Shown: piece by piece, positions 26,932-35,189 of the stretch | How positions within the stretch are numbered: the stretch's first letter is position 1 | Layout of the letters: each line of letters opens with the position of its first letter | From: Deltaproteobacteria bacterium | GTDB lineage: Bacteria; Desulfobacterota; Desulfomonilia; UBA1062 | Reading direction: 5' to 3' | DNA: 64,000 nt | NCBI GenBank assembly: GCA_018433085.1 | Contig: JAHDRW010000003.1 | Location: forward strand, 1-64,000 | Position numbers and translations under genes: made by a program | The notes under the pieces: generated by a model | Told to the model about the DNA's origin: nothing | What the model saw: the letters and a program-made list of their open reading frames with translations, nothing else | Databases searched by the model: none

Positions 26932-28233
26932 ATGTCCGAGGTTGCCCTGGTCTATCCCTACGTATACCGGCACGCCCCCGACACCATGCTCTTCTATCCG
27001 CTCGGCATCGCGCAACTCGGTGCGTTGCTGCGTGAGGGGGGCGTGGACGTAGAGGTGGTGGATCTGACCTTCCGGGGCATGGACCATGCCATGGACGAGC
27101 TGGAGGCCTCCCGGCCCCGGGTCATCGGTATGTACGTGGCAATCACCATGATCGATAATGCCCGGGCACTTGCCGGCATGATCCGCGAGCGCGTGCCCGG
27201 AGCGGTCCTGGTGTGCGGCGGACCCATGCCGACGGTGAGCCCGGAGCGGTTCGTCCCCGACTTCGATGTCGTGTTCCGGGGAGAGGCCGTGCAGTCGTTT
27301 CCCCGGTTCTGTGCCGACTATCTCAGGTCCGGCCGGCTTGAAGACATACTCTCGATGAGCGGCCGGTACCCGGGGATCTGTTTCCTTGAAAACGGCGCAC
27401 TCGTCCGGGTTCCTGTCAGGCCCAGCCGCAAGAAAGAGCTCGACCGTCTGCCCGTACCCGAACTCCGGGATTTCGATCATGCCGGGTATCAGAAGTTCTG
27501 GAGGGAACACTCGGGTTTTTCGCCGGCGTGCGTTATGACCACCTATGGCTGCCCCTATGACTGTGATTTCTGCTCCAAGCCCATCTTCGGAAGATATTAC
27601 CGCCCCCGGGGCATGGAGGGCATCCTGAGAGAGATCATGGCCATCCGCTCACGGGGCTACGATGGACTGTGGGTCGCCGACGACTGCTTTACCCTGGATA
27701 TCGACCATGTGAGACGCTTCTGCCGGATGCTGATAAGAGAGGGCCTGCAGATGGCCTGGACCTGTCTCTCGCGGGCAGAGCCGGTGCCGGACAGAAACAT
27801 CGAGCTCATGAAGCAGGCGGGGTGCCGCAGGGTCTATTTCGGCCTGGAATCGGGCAGCGACGAGGTGCTCAGGCTCATGAACAAGCATACCACCACTGAG
27901 GCCGCCGGGCTCACCGTGCGGCGCTTTTCCGAAATGGGCATCCAGACTGCGGGGTTCTTCATGATTGGATACCCCGGAGAGACGTACGAAACCATCGAAA
28001 CCACCCTCCAGTGGGCCTTAAGCCTTCCGCTCGACGACATTTCCTTCACCATACCGGTTCCGCTGCCCGGCACGCGGCTCTACAAGAGGGTGTGCGGCAT
28101 CCGTTCGGACATGGACTGGCAATACGAAAACGAGAACCGCATGACCTACTCCTCGGAGTTCGACGAGGAATATCTCCACAGGCGCATTGCGGAGACCCGG
28201 GAGCGGTTTTCCGCCCGCAGAAGGCCGGCTTGA
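26932..28233 (+). CDS. B12-binding-domain radical SAM protein, BchE-like
   Basis: This 433-residue protein has a cobalamin-binding-like domain over 1-140, opening with a short F-Y-P-L-G-I-A-Q-L-G-A-L-L and including V-L-V-C-G-G-P-M-P-T. The radical SAM core has C207-x3-C211-x2-C214 in YGCPYDCDFCS. RVYFGLESGSDEVLRLMNK is the typical SAM-site helix of the anaerobic magnesium-protoporphyrin cyclase/HpnJ-like class. I chose the ATG at 26932 behind GGAAAGGAAG; a GTG at 26905 is possible. It likely works with the preceding radical SAM enzyme and the following unknown gene on a lipid or cofactor substrate. Confidence 0.85.
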   Translation: MSEVALVYPYVYRHAPDTMLFYPLGIAQLGALLREGGVDVEVVDLTFRGMDHAMDELEASRPRVIGMYVAITMIDNARALAGMIRERVPGAVLVCGGPMPTVSPERFVPDFDVVFRGEAVQSFPRFCADYLRSGRLEDILSMSGRYPGICFLENGALVRVPVRPSRKKELDRLPVPELRDFDHAGYQKFWREHSGFSPACVMTTYGCPYDCDFCSKPIFGRYYRPRGMEGILREIMAIRSRGYDGLWVADDCFTLDIDHVRRFCRMLIREGLQMAWTCLSRAEPVPDRNIELMKQAGCRRVYFGLESGSDEVLRLMNKHTTTEAAGLTVRRFSEMGIQTAGFFMIGYPGETYETIETTLQWALSLPLDDISFTIPVPLPGTRLYKRVCGIRSDMDWQYENENRMTYSSEFDEEYLHRRIAETRERFSARRRPA

Positions 28234-28247
28234 AGGGGGGGGTTCTT

Positions 28248-29048
28248 TTGCGCCGGCGCCGGCCTGAGTTCAGGATGTCGGACGAGGTTTCCCTGGTGCA
28301 CGAGCCCGGGGCAGGGGAGGGCAAGACCGCCCGCATGGGAAAGGGACTCTTCCTGTGCGTCCGGGGAAGGATGTGCGCGGGCGGATCGGCAGGTTTCGGG
28401 ACGCCGGTCTTCAGGACAGGCCGCCAGACCTTTTTCCCTTCTCTTGTCTCGTTCGCCCGCACGGGCGGACAGTCGGGCGAACTGGTGTTCGCCCTGGACC
28501 GGGCGCTTTCCTGGTACATAGCCGGGAAAAAGGCCCCGGCCTGCCTTACCGGGATATCCGAGCTTCTGGTCGAAGTCTTCATGAGACATGCCGCTCACCA
28601 GGCTCGCCTGCTGAAGATCCATGACCGCATCCTCTCGTTCCTGGCAGCCGAAGGCAGGATTCTTCCGGTTCAGGGTGTCGGGTCATGCCGGGTGAGCTTT
28701 CATCTCTGCGGGCCGGATATCCATTTCCGCATAAAGGGTTTCATGAAGGCTCCGGGCAGGCTCCTCGCGCTCAACGAGGCAGACGGGAGCTCCTTCGACC
28801 TCCTGCGTACCGGAGACAGGGTGCGGCAGGGTTCCCGCATTCCGGCCTGGGAAGAGACAGGTTTCGACACCGAGCTGGAGAGTTCGCGCCTTGGCCTCGG
28901 CCTCTCGCTCCGTCCGGAAGGAGCGGGCGCCGGGAGCTCTAGCCTGTACTGCGGCAGGGAGGTGGGGCGCGGGCTGAACTGGGCCGGGTTCGCCCTTGCG
29001 GGCGAACAGCCTGTCATGTCCTACCGGTTTGGCATCCATGCCTTATGA
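28248..29048 (+). CDS. Hypothetical protein following the radical SAM gene
   Basis: This 266-residue frame starts 14 bases after the radical SAM stop. A TTG at 28248 is preceded by AAGGGGGGG at good spacing; the alternative ATG at 28275 has no proper site. No signal peptide or membrane span is evident. The protein is rich in Gly, Arg and Leu, with many cysteines in the first half and a C-terminal region of alternating hydrophobics. I recognise no family. Position suggests it belongs to the radical SAM pathway. The open frame extends upstream inside the radical SAM gene, but only the part after 28248 is non-overlapping. Confidence 0.55.
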   Translation: MRRRRPEFRMSDEVSLVHEPGAGEGKTARMGKGLFLCVRGRMCAGGSAGFGTPVFRTGRQTFFPSLVSFARTGGQSGELVFALDRALSWYIAGKKAPACLTGISELLVEVFMRHAAHQARLLKIHDRILSFLAAEGRILPVQGVGSCRVSFHLCGPDIHFRIKGFMKAPGRLLALNEADGSSFDLLRTGDRVRQGSRIPAWEETGFDTELESSRLGLGLSLRPEGAGAGSSSLYCGREVGRGLNWAGFALAGEQPVMSYRFGIHAL

Positions 29049-29595
29049 ACCCGGCCCGGTACCGGGCGCGAGGTTGAGATCGGGCGGTGTGAAGCTACCT
29101 ATATATCAAGAGACAAGGACACGAGAGGATTTCCCCGTTGGCAGGAGGGAAAAAGGACGATTTTCTGCACAGAGCAGGCTCGATCTCATGCTCGTGGCCT
29201 CATCACGCTCATGCGGATTCTTGGAAATTGGCGAAAGGGTGGAGCAAACCGGCCGGAAACGGCCCCTCGCCCGTACGGATGCGGTTCCTCGTGAGGCCAT
29301 ACCTCTGTTTATGTGAACACCGCTGCCTTTACCGGCAGCGAAGCTTGAGAAAAAGACCCTTGAAGCGTCCGGTTTTCCCCCGGCGGAGCTTAGATATCGG
29401 GGTCAATATCGGGGTCAGGTCAATATCGGGGTCAGGTCTCAACATATGACACTCCCTGTGTCATATGTTGAGACCTGACCCCATGACTGATTACCACTGT
29501 AGTGTTAGAGACCAAAGGGGGGGAGAAGGGCCGGGAGAATCATTCGAGGCTGCTAATAAAGAGATAAACGCCTTAAGGAAGAGAGGCGGACCGAT
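29049..29595. other. Intergenic region with a repeat element
   Basis: This 547-base gap is without a supported gene. It starts with the 14-base palindrome GCCCGGTACCGGGC (29054-29067) just after the stop. Its second half contains the tandem and inverted repeat described separately. Confidence 0.5.
29394..29482. repeat. Palindromic repeat element with short tandem copies
   Basis: A perfect 25-base inverted repeat (29428-29452 with 29458-29482) surrounds a 5-base loop. Each arm ends outward in GGGGTCAGGTC and inward in CATATGACAC. Immediately upstream are two more partial copies of ATATCGGGGTC (from 29394), so the left arm is triplicated in part. The layout resembles REP/BIME-like palindromes mobilised by IS200-like (Y1) transposases; no transposase is encoded in this window. 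Confidence 0.75.
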
Positions 29596-30261
29596 ATGCC
29601 GGATGAAACGGAGAGCACCGAGCCCCGCGAATCGCGCACCGCGCAGAAGATCGCCGTGGGATCGGTCGCGGAAGGAGTGGTGGGGGCGGGGGCGGCCACC
29701 ATCGCGGTGATCGCGCTCACCGGTGTATTCCCGCAGATCCTTCTCTGCGTGGCAACGATCACGGCAGGCTCCGCCCTCATGCTGCAGGGAGGGGCAATTG
29801 CCGGCAGGTTTTCCGCGCTGATTCACGATGCCTCTGCAGGCCGGATCGGAAGCACGGAGCTGGGCGGCGGCATGACGGCCGAGTTCATCGGAGGTGTGAC
29901 AGGCATTGTTCTGGGCATACTCTCGCTTCTGAATATTTACCCCCTTGTCCTGCTTCCTGCTGCTGCCGTTGTGCTCGGCGGCGCCCTCATCCTGGGGAGC
30001 GGCATCACCGCCCGGATGAACATGCTCCTGGTAGAAAGGATAGAGTCGCGCAAGGTTGCCCGGGAAATAGCCAGGCAGGCCATATCTGCGGCCGCCGGCG
30101 TGCAGGTGCTCATCGGGGTCGGCGCCGTGACCCTGGGCATCCTCGGCCTGTCCGGCTTGAGTCCGGTGCTGCTGAGCCTGGTCGCGATCCTCGCCGTCGG
30201 GATCTCGGATCTCCTGAGCGGGACGGCATTTGCGGGCAGGCTCGTGAACATGTTTCAGTGA
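29596..30261 (+). CDS. Membrane protein of three tandem helical-hairpin repeats
   Basis: This 221-residue protein consists of three copies of a ~50-residue unit at about 25-75, 95-145 and 163-217. Each unit is a pair of hydrophobic helices: a Gly/Ala-rich helix, a short turn such as G-V-F-P-Q, N-I-Y-P-L or G-L-S-P-V, then a second helix ending G-x-x-A-R/G-R. Six transmembrane segments are therefore predicted. There is no signal peptide. No functional family is recognised; the arrangement suggests a small channel-like or scaffolding protein. It starts 113 bases after the palindromic repeat. Confidence 0.7.
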   Translation: MPDETESTEPRESRTAQKIAVGSVAEGVVGAGAATIAVIALTGVFPQILLCVATITAGSALMLQGGAIAGRFSALIHDASAGRIGSTELGGGMTAEFIGGVTGIVLGILSLLNIYPLVLLPAAAVVLGGALILGSGITARMNMLLVERIESRKVAREIARQAISAAAGVQVLIGVGAVTLGILGLSGLSPVLLSLVAILAVGISDLLSGTAFAGRLVNMFQ

Positions 30262-30655
30262 CGGGTCTTAAAGCTCATCCCGCTTTCCCCCTCGAGGCCG
30301 AAGGGGTTCCAGGATTCCCGCCGCGGTTATGCGGGCAGGCCCAAAAGGGCGGCCGAACCGTTTCATCGGCAGGACATCGGCGGTTCTTTCCCGTAGCGCG
30401 GTCCCGGCGGATTCGGCCTGCACCGGCGGTTCTTCACAGTACTCCATGACCCGGGCGATATAGGCGCGGGTTTCTCCAGAGAGGCTGCCTCCGCTCGGTT
30501 CTCCGCTTCCCATGCCCCGGTTGCAGGCCGCCGGTGTCCAGGGATCACCCCCCATACCATTTTGAGCCGTTTCAGGCAGGGGCTCCCGCCGGGGGCTCAG
30601 TGAGGGGAGGCATGGTGGAAACGACGGAGAAGGATGCATTCCCCGGCGGAAGGGC
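30262..30655. other. Convergent intergenic region with a gene relic
   Basis: There is no intact gene between the repeat membrane protein and the hemerythrin gene. A short stretch resembling a lytic transglycosylase lies on the minus strand (30430-30540). Confidence 0.4.
30430..30540 (-). pseudogene. Relic of a lytic transglycosylase C-terminus
   Basis: In one minus-strand frame about 37 codons read W-T-P-A-A-C-N-R-G-M-G-S and then G-E-T-R-A-Y-I-A-R-V-M-E-Y. This is the pattern of the end of SLT-type transglycosylases (A-Y-N-x-G-x-G followed by E-T-R-x-Y-V-x-R-V). The conserved Tyr of AYN is Cys. No matching sequence continues upstream in any frame, so this looks like a leftover fragment. It is a short match, so chance cannot be excluded. 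Confidence 0.35.
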
Positions 30656-31075
30656 CTACTGGATGGTCTTGCCGACCGCCTGTCCGATATCCTGGGCCTG
30701 CTGCTCGTTCACGGCCTTGCGGGCCTGCTCGAAGATCGTGCTCTCCTCCTCTTCGAGGTGGTGTTCCGTCACCTCCTTGAGTACCTTCATCTTAGGCATC
30801 CAGTGCTCATCGCTGAGAGACAGACCTTCGAGCTCCTCCAGCAGGAGCCTGGTGACGTGATGCTCCTCGATCGATTCCAGGGCGGGCTCATGGGTGCTCC
30901 GTTCCTGTTCGAGGACCGGGTAGAAGAAGCTTTCTTCGGCCTTCATATGGGCATCGAGCCTGTTCTTCAACAGAGAGAACATTTCCATCCCGGCCTGCCC
31001 CTTCTTTTCCATGAACTCGGAGAACATACTTCTGATTCTGTCATGATCATTCTTGAGTACCGAATAGACATCCAT
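30656..31075 (-). CDS. Hemerythrin-like domain protein
   Basis: This 139-residue all-helical protein has the hemerythrin metal-ligand pattern: K-N-D-H-D near the start, A-H-M-K-A-E-E-S-F-F-Y-P in helix 2, I-E-E-H-H in helix 3 and T-E-H-H-L-E-E-E-E in helix 4. These bind a non-heme di-iron site for O2, NO or iron handling. AAGGGGG precedes the ATG. In anaerobes such single-domain proteins serve oxygen or nitric oxide defence. It is the first of three stress-type genes on this strand, though separated from the next by about 190 bases. Confidence 0.9.
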   Translation of the reverse strand: MDVYSVLKNDHDRIRSMFSEFMEKKGQAGMEMFSLLKNRLDAHMKAEESFFYPVLEQERSTHEPALESIEEHHVTRLLLEELEGLSLSDEHWMPKMKVLKEVTEHHLEEEESTIFEQARKAVNEQQAQDIGQAVGKTIQ

Positions 31076-31267
31076 TGATTTTCCCCCTTGCCGAGGTTAT
31101 TGCCGTGCTTCCCGTCCTTTGGTCTCCGGCGCCGCGTATCTTTTCGGCCCGCCCCATCCTTCCACTCTCCGCCAGCCGTCCGCGCGGCTGGCCGCTCGTG
31201 GAAACACGCAGGGAGGGTGCACGGACAAGGACACTCCTATGGCGCTCACGACCGGCCGACAGGTGCT

Positions 31268-31693
31268 TCAGTGCCAGATTTCCCTGACATCCCCGGGCAA
31301 CATGTTTTTCACGTCCTTGATCTCCCCTTTGGAGATTTTCTTTCCCAAGACGGAAAAGACGCCTCGCGCGGCCCGCTCGGGGTCCACTCCCGGTGTCCGG
31401 GCAAGGTCTCTCTTCATGAGAGCGAAGAATTCGTCTTTATGCCGCGCCTTGGCAGGTTTGTTCGAGGGGTCGTATCCCTCGTAGTACAGACCCCTGATGA
31501 GCATGGGAAGCTGGGCGCCCAAGTCCACCGCCTCGTCCACCACGAGCCTGTCGCGCAGGGCGTGCAGGGTGGAGTTCAGGGCGAGATAGGCCTCGTTGCG
31601 GTCTTGTGTGCCCATTTCGTCCATTATATCCTTTATCCATTCATTGGTCTGGTGAATGGTTCTTTCGAGTCCATCGATTCCTGTGGTAGTCAT
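31268..31693 (-). CDS. DUF2267 family protein
   Basis: This 141-residue protein is of the DUF2267 type, recognised from the paired helical repeats: A-Y-L-A-L-N-S-T-L-H-A-L-R-D-R-L, A-V-D-L-G-A-Q-L-P-M-L-I-R-G-L-Y-Y-E-G-Y, and A-R-G-V-F-S-V-L-G-K-K-I-S-x-G-E-I-K-D-V. Function is unknown; family members often appear with stress genes. A strong AAAGGAG site supports the ATG at 31693. It lies 41 bases after the SDR gene and is probably co-transcribed with it. Confidence 0.88.
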   Translation of the reverse strand: MTTTGIDGLERTIHQTNEWIKDIMDEMGTQDRNEAYLALNSTLHALRDRLVVDEAVDLGAQLPMLIRGLYYEGYDPSNKPAKARHKDEFFALMKRDLARTPGVDPERAARGVFSVLGKKISKGEIKDVKNMLPGDVREIWH

Positions 31694-31734
31694 GACGACA
31701 CTCCTTTCTTTAGAGTTGAGGGCGGACAGCGGCA

Positions 31735-32601
31735 TTACCCGTTCACGATCCGCCCGCCATTCGGATGCAGGACCTGTCCAGTCATATAGGACGCATCCTC
31801 CGATGCCAGGAACACATAGCAGGGCGCTACCTCGCTTGGCTGACCCGCACGGCCCATGGGGGTGTTGAGCCCGAAGGATGCCACGTGCTCTTCGCTGAAC
31901 GAAGAGGGAACGAGCGGCGTCCAGATCGGCCCGGGGGCCACGGCGTTCACCCGGATCCCCTTTTCGGCCAGGTTGATGGCCAGAGAGCGGGTGAAGGACA
32001 CGATAGCACCCTTGGTGGATGCATAGTCGATCAGGGTCGGGTGCCCGGTGTAGGCGACCACCGAGGCGGTGTTGATGATCGTACCGCCGCTCTTCAGATA
32101 GGCCAGGGCATGCTTGGCCATGTAGAACATGCCGAATATGTTCGATTTGAAGGTCCGGAGCCATTCATCAGCGCTGATGTCCTGGAGGTCCCGGTGAATG
32201 TGCTGCTCCGAGGCGTTGTTCACCAGGATGTCGATCCTGCCGAAGCGCTCCACGGTCTTCCGGATCGCCTCCCGGCAGAAGTCCTCGTCGCCGACATCCC
32301 CGGCCGTCAGCAGGCAGAGGCGCCCGTATTTCTCCACCTCGGAGAGGGTGCTCCTTGCATCCTCGTGCTCGTTCAGATAGACGAGGCTCACATCGGCGCC
32401 CTCCCGCGCGAACAGAACCGCAACCGCGCGCCCGATCCCGCTGTCTCCGCCGGTAATCAGGGCCGCCCTGCCCGAGAGTTTGTCCGCCGGGCGATAGTCC
32501 TCTTTTTCCGTCTCCGGTCTGGGGGTGGTTTCCGTGCGGTGGCCCGGATGGCGATCCTGGTGCTGCGGGGGGAATGTCTGTTTTTTCTTTTGCTCACTCA
32601 T
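31735..32601 (-). CDS. SDR oxidoreductase, general-stress (YghA-like) type
   Basis: This 288-residue short-chain dehydrogenase has a Gln/His/Pro-rich N-terminal extension of about 40 residues, characteristic of the YghA / general stress protein 39 branch. NAD(P) binding is at ALITGGDSGIGRAVA, the N-N-A-S motif follows, and catalytic Y-x-x-x-K is in YASTKGAIV. The acidic residue pattern after the glycine motif does not settle NAD versus NADP. The ATG at 32601 follows GAGGTG. It heads a two-gene unit with DUF2267, reminiscent of desiccation/osmotic stress operons; substrate unknown. Confidence 0.9.
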   Translation of the reverse strand: MSEQKKKQTFPPQHQDRHPGHRTETTPRPETEKEDYRPADKLSGRAALITGGDSGIGRAVAVLFAREGADVSLVYLNEHEDARSTLSEVEKYGRLCLLTAGDVGDEDFCREAIRKTVERFGRIDILVNNASEQHIHRDLQDISADEWLRTFKSNIFGMFYMAKHALAYLKSGGTIINTASVVAYTGHPTLIDYASTKGAIVSFTRSLAINLAEKGIRVNAVAPGPIWTPLVPSSFSEEHVASFGLNTPMGRAGQPSEVAPCYVFLASEDASYMTGQVLHPNGGRIVNG

Positions 32602-33024
32602 CTCTCGTTCACCTCGTTCGAAAGGATCGAGTCTTCGTGACTCCCGTGTGTGCCGCCGGGAATCCCGGTGGAATCCCGGAGATGAGTTGCACGGCCCGGA
32701 TGCTGCCTCCGATGGATGCATTTGCTGTCCGGTGAGGCTGTCTTCTCTGCGCATGGGCCTTCCTTTTCCAGGCGTACTGCTGAAAAGGACGGTCTCATGC
32801 GACAGGATCAGCGCGGGAATACGCCGGGCCGGAACCGGCAGGGTATGCGGCGACGCTGCATGCCGGGGCCGGGCGCTCCCACGCGATCCCTGTACGGGAA
32901 TCGTCCGTCAGGGAGAAGGTTGCAACGAGCATGCCACGGCCGCGGCATTCCGGTCATTGCCCGGTAGACATGGCCGCGGAAGATTTGAGAAAGATTCGAA
33001 GCAGGAACTCTTCGGGGGATGCGA
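32602..33024. other. Intergenic region upstream of the SDR gene
   Basis: No gene is supported. It carries the promoter area of the SDR/DUF2267 unit and part of the hairpin that ends the flavoprotein gene. Confidence 0.45.
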
Positions 33025-33042
33025 CTATCCCCCGAAGAGTTC
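33005..33042 (-). terminator. Hairpin spanning the flavoprotein stop codon
   Basis: A perfect 15-base stem (33005-33019 with 33028-33042) has an 8-base loop that contains the TAG stop of the flavoprotein gene. The arm nearest the gene encodes its last five residues. No T-run follows, so it may act in mRNA stability or translation termination as well as transcription termination. Confidence 0.55.
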
Positions 33043-34098
33043 TTTCATGCGCGTCAGGAGATCCAGATCCCCCCGGGCCGTGTATTTCTGCTCCAGAAAC
33101 ATCTGCTGGCCGTCGGACTTGTTGCACAGGATATCCATCCACAGGTCGAAATCGCTCCGGATGGTGAGGCCGGGCGAGTCTGCCGCGCCCTCTGCCGCCT
33201 GGATCGTTCCGTTGCCTATGACGAGACGGCACGAGCCCTCGTGCCTTCCGCTGAAGTCGAACTGGATGACCGAGCTCATGCCTTGAGCGGCCCCGGGCAC
33301 GAAGGCCGCCCGCATAAGCGTCATGAACTCGCCGGGATTCTCCGGCCTGGGCACGAGGCCCTTCTCGTGGAACTCGCTCACCGTGACGCCTTCGCGGATG
33401 CAGGTCTTCCACATCATGTCGCCCGCCTGGAGGAAGAGCCGGGGATCCTCGTGCATGTCGCGGGTGATCCGCGACATGGTCTCATCAGAGACAGTGCCCT
33501 GCTCCACGATCTCCATGCCCGCCCGGCGGGTCGCGTCAAGGACCTCGGTCGCCGTGTGCCTCAGGGAGGGGACGGTCAGTGCCTCGGCCATGGGCCGGTA
33601 GATCTCGGCCGCAAGTATCCCGAACCGGCCGTACAGGAACCTGACCCAGGACGAGAGCTGGTCGAAGACCGAGTGCTCGGGAAATCCCGCCACGGAGAGA
33701 AAGGCGACCCGGGGATGCCTGTGGCGCAGCGGATGGAGCGTCTCCTTTCCCACGGAGATGAAAAATGGCTGGAGCACAGGCAGGGTGCGTTCGATGAAGG
33801 CCTTCATGTCCGCGTTGATGGTGAAGTGGTACAGTGGGAAGGCATAGACGGCCAGATCGGCCTCCAGCCACTTGGGGAAGAGTTCTGCGGTCATGTCGTC
33901 CTTGATGGCGCACACCCCGGGGGTGGTGGTCCAGCAACACATGCATCCCCTGCATGTCCGGACCTTTTTCTCCCGCAGATCCACCACGTCCACCTCGGCC
34001 CCTGCCTCCCGCATTCCCTCCACCAGGGCATTGAGCATGATCTTGGACTTGCTCATCCCGTCACTTCTCGGACTCCCGTTCAGTGCCAGCACCTTCAT
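33025..34098 (-). CDS. Iron-sulfur-flavoprotein-like FMN reductase fused to SCP2 domain
   Basis: This 357-residue fusion has an N-terminal flavodoxin-like NADPH-FMN reductase domain (1-175) opening MKVLALNGSPR. A compact cysteine motif C49-x2-C52-x2-C55-x7-C63 matches the 4Fe-4S site style of archaeal and bacterial iron-sulfur flavoproteins. Residues about 255-357 form an SCP2 sterol-carrier-like lipid-binding domain ending T-A-R-G-D-L-D-L-L-T-R-M. The middle is helical. Electron transfer to a lipid-like or hydrophobic substrate is a reasonable inference. The ATG follows AAGGAGG. A hairpin overlaps the stop codon. Confidence 0.85.
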   Translation of the reverse strand: MKVLALNGSPRSDGMSKSKIMLNALVEGMREAGAEVDVVDLREKKVRTCRGCMCCWTTTPGVCAIKDDMTAELFPKWLEADLAVYAFPLYHFTINADMKAFIERTLPVLQPFFISVGKETLHPLRHRHPRVAFLSVAGFPEHSVFDQLSSWVRFLYGRFGILAAEIYRPMAEALTVPSLRHTATEVLDATRRAGMEIVEQGTVSDETMSRITRDMHEDPRLFLQAGDMMWKTCIREGVTVSEFHEKGLVPRPENPGEFMTLMRAAFVPGAAQGMSSVIQFDFSGRHEGSCRLVIGNGTIQAAEGAADSPGLTIRSDFDLWMDILCNKSDGQQMFLEQKYTARGDLDLLTRMKELFGG

Positions 34099-34495
34099 GA
34101 TAAGCCTCCTTCTTCGTCATTTATTGAATATAACAACACCGGTTCCCCGTACCAGCGCGATACGACCGGTTTCGCGGGCCATGCCCGGGTGCGCAGTGCC
34201 TTCACCGGTAAAAAATCTTATAGCATCTGTCGAGCAGAAAGGCGACTGAGACGATGTCAGTGATAAATCCCGTTCTTGGCCTATCGGGCGGCCGTATGTT
34301 CACCCCGGCGGCAGTCCGGTCGCTGAATCCGCTTGGCTCCCGCCGTGTCACGAGGCCCCGCGAGCCGGAAAATAATGTCTCGCCGGACCCGGACCCTTCA
34401 CCCCTCCCTCTGCAACGCGGGCTCACATCTCCTCGAGAACTCCGGGGTGGGGAGAATCATCCGATATTTTTCAGCATGGGCTGTACAGGGCCTTG
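34099..34495. other. Intergenic region between two minus-strand genes
   Basis: No supported gene; it should hold the promoter of the flavoprotein gene. I see no clear consensus sites. Confidence 0.45.
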
Positions 34496-35053
34496 TCACG
34501 TATTTTTCTCCACATCCTCGAAAGAAGAATATCCAAGGCCCTTGAAGAGGTTCTCGTAGCTTTTCCGTGCAAGGCTGATCCCCTGCCTCCGGGCCTCCAG
34601 AACATCCCGGTGATAGAGTTCGAGGGTTCTGTCCGAGTAGGTCTCGAGCTCGCACCGCAGGTATGCGGCAAAGGCGGAGCCGTCGCCGGTGATAATCTTG
34701 GGATACGCCTTTGAGAACTCTACTATCCAGTTTTCTTCTATTTCCGTGATTTCGTCGAGGAGGGCGATGACCTCCGGGTCGTTCTTGAGCGGAGGTATCA
34801 GGCCTTCCATGCGTGCGTATTTCTCGGTCATCAGGTTCCTGCCCGCCTTCCGGGCCTGCTCCAGGTCGTCCAGGTACGATGCGAGGGTGTCGCGCGACAA
34901 GACCGAATGGGCCATCCACCGCATGGTCCGGAAGGTGCCGGGCATTTCCTGACAGGGGGCGTTCCCGCGCGAATTGACTCTCTGAAACATGTCCAGCTCG
35001 ATGGCTATTATCCGGTCTATCAGGTCCTTGCATTCATCGTGTGTTTCATTCAT
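34496..35053 (-). CDS. DUF4125 family protein
   Basis: This 185-residue soluble helical protein matches the DUF4125 pattern: I-I-A-I-E-L-D-M-F-Q-R-V-N near the start, then the conserved C-Q-E-M-P-G-T-F-x-x-M-R, and the E-N-W-I-V-E-F stretch. Family members occur in anaerobes; a role in nitrogen- or cofactor-related metabolism has been guessed but is not established. I chose the ATG at 35053, behind GGGAAAG; a TTG at 35089 is a weaker alternative. It is read away from the aldolase/modA side. Confidence 0.8.
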   Translation of the reverse strand: MNETHDECKDLIDRIIAIELDMFQRVNSRGNAPCQEMPGTFRTMRWMAHSVLSRDTLASYLDDLEQARKAGRNLMTEKYARMEGLIPPLKNDPEVIALLDEITEIEENWIVEFSKAYPKIITGDGSAFAAYLRCELETYSDRTLELYHRDVLEARRQGISLARKSYENLFKGLGYSSFEDVEKNT

Positions 35054-35189
35054 GAGTGCAATTCTTTCCCGGTCAAGGCCCTTCCTCAACCACGTATTCT
35101 TTGTTTGAGCTACAGGGTGCCGTCATCCTCAACCCCCATGTTCCTTTCCATCCACCGGGGTGCCTGAACGTCCGCTCTTAAGCACGGGC

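Noticed and set aside
33019-34263. A 414-codon plus-strand frame opposite the flavoprotein/SCP2 gene
   Set aside because: The minus-strand protein has two recognisable domains; this frame does not.
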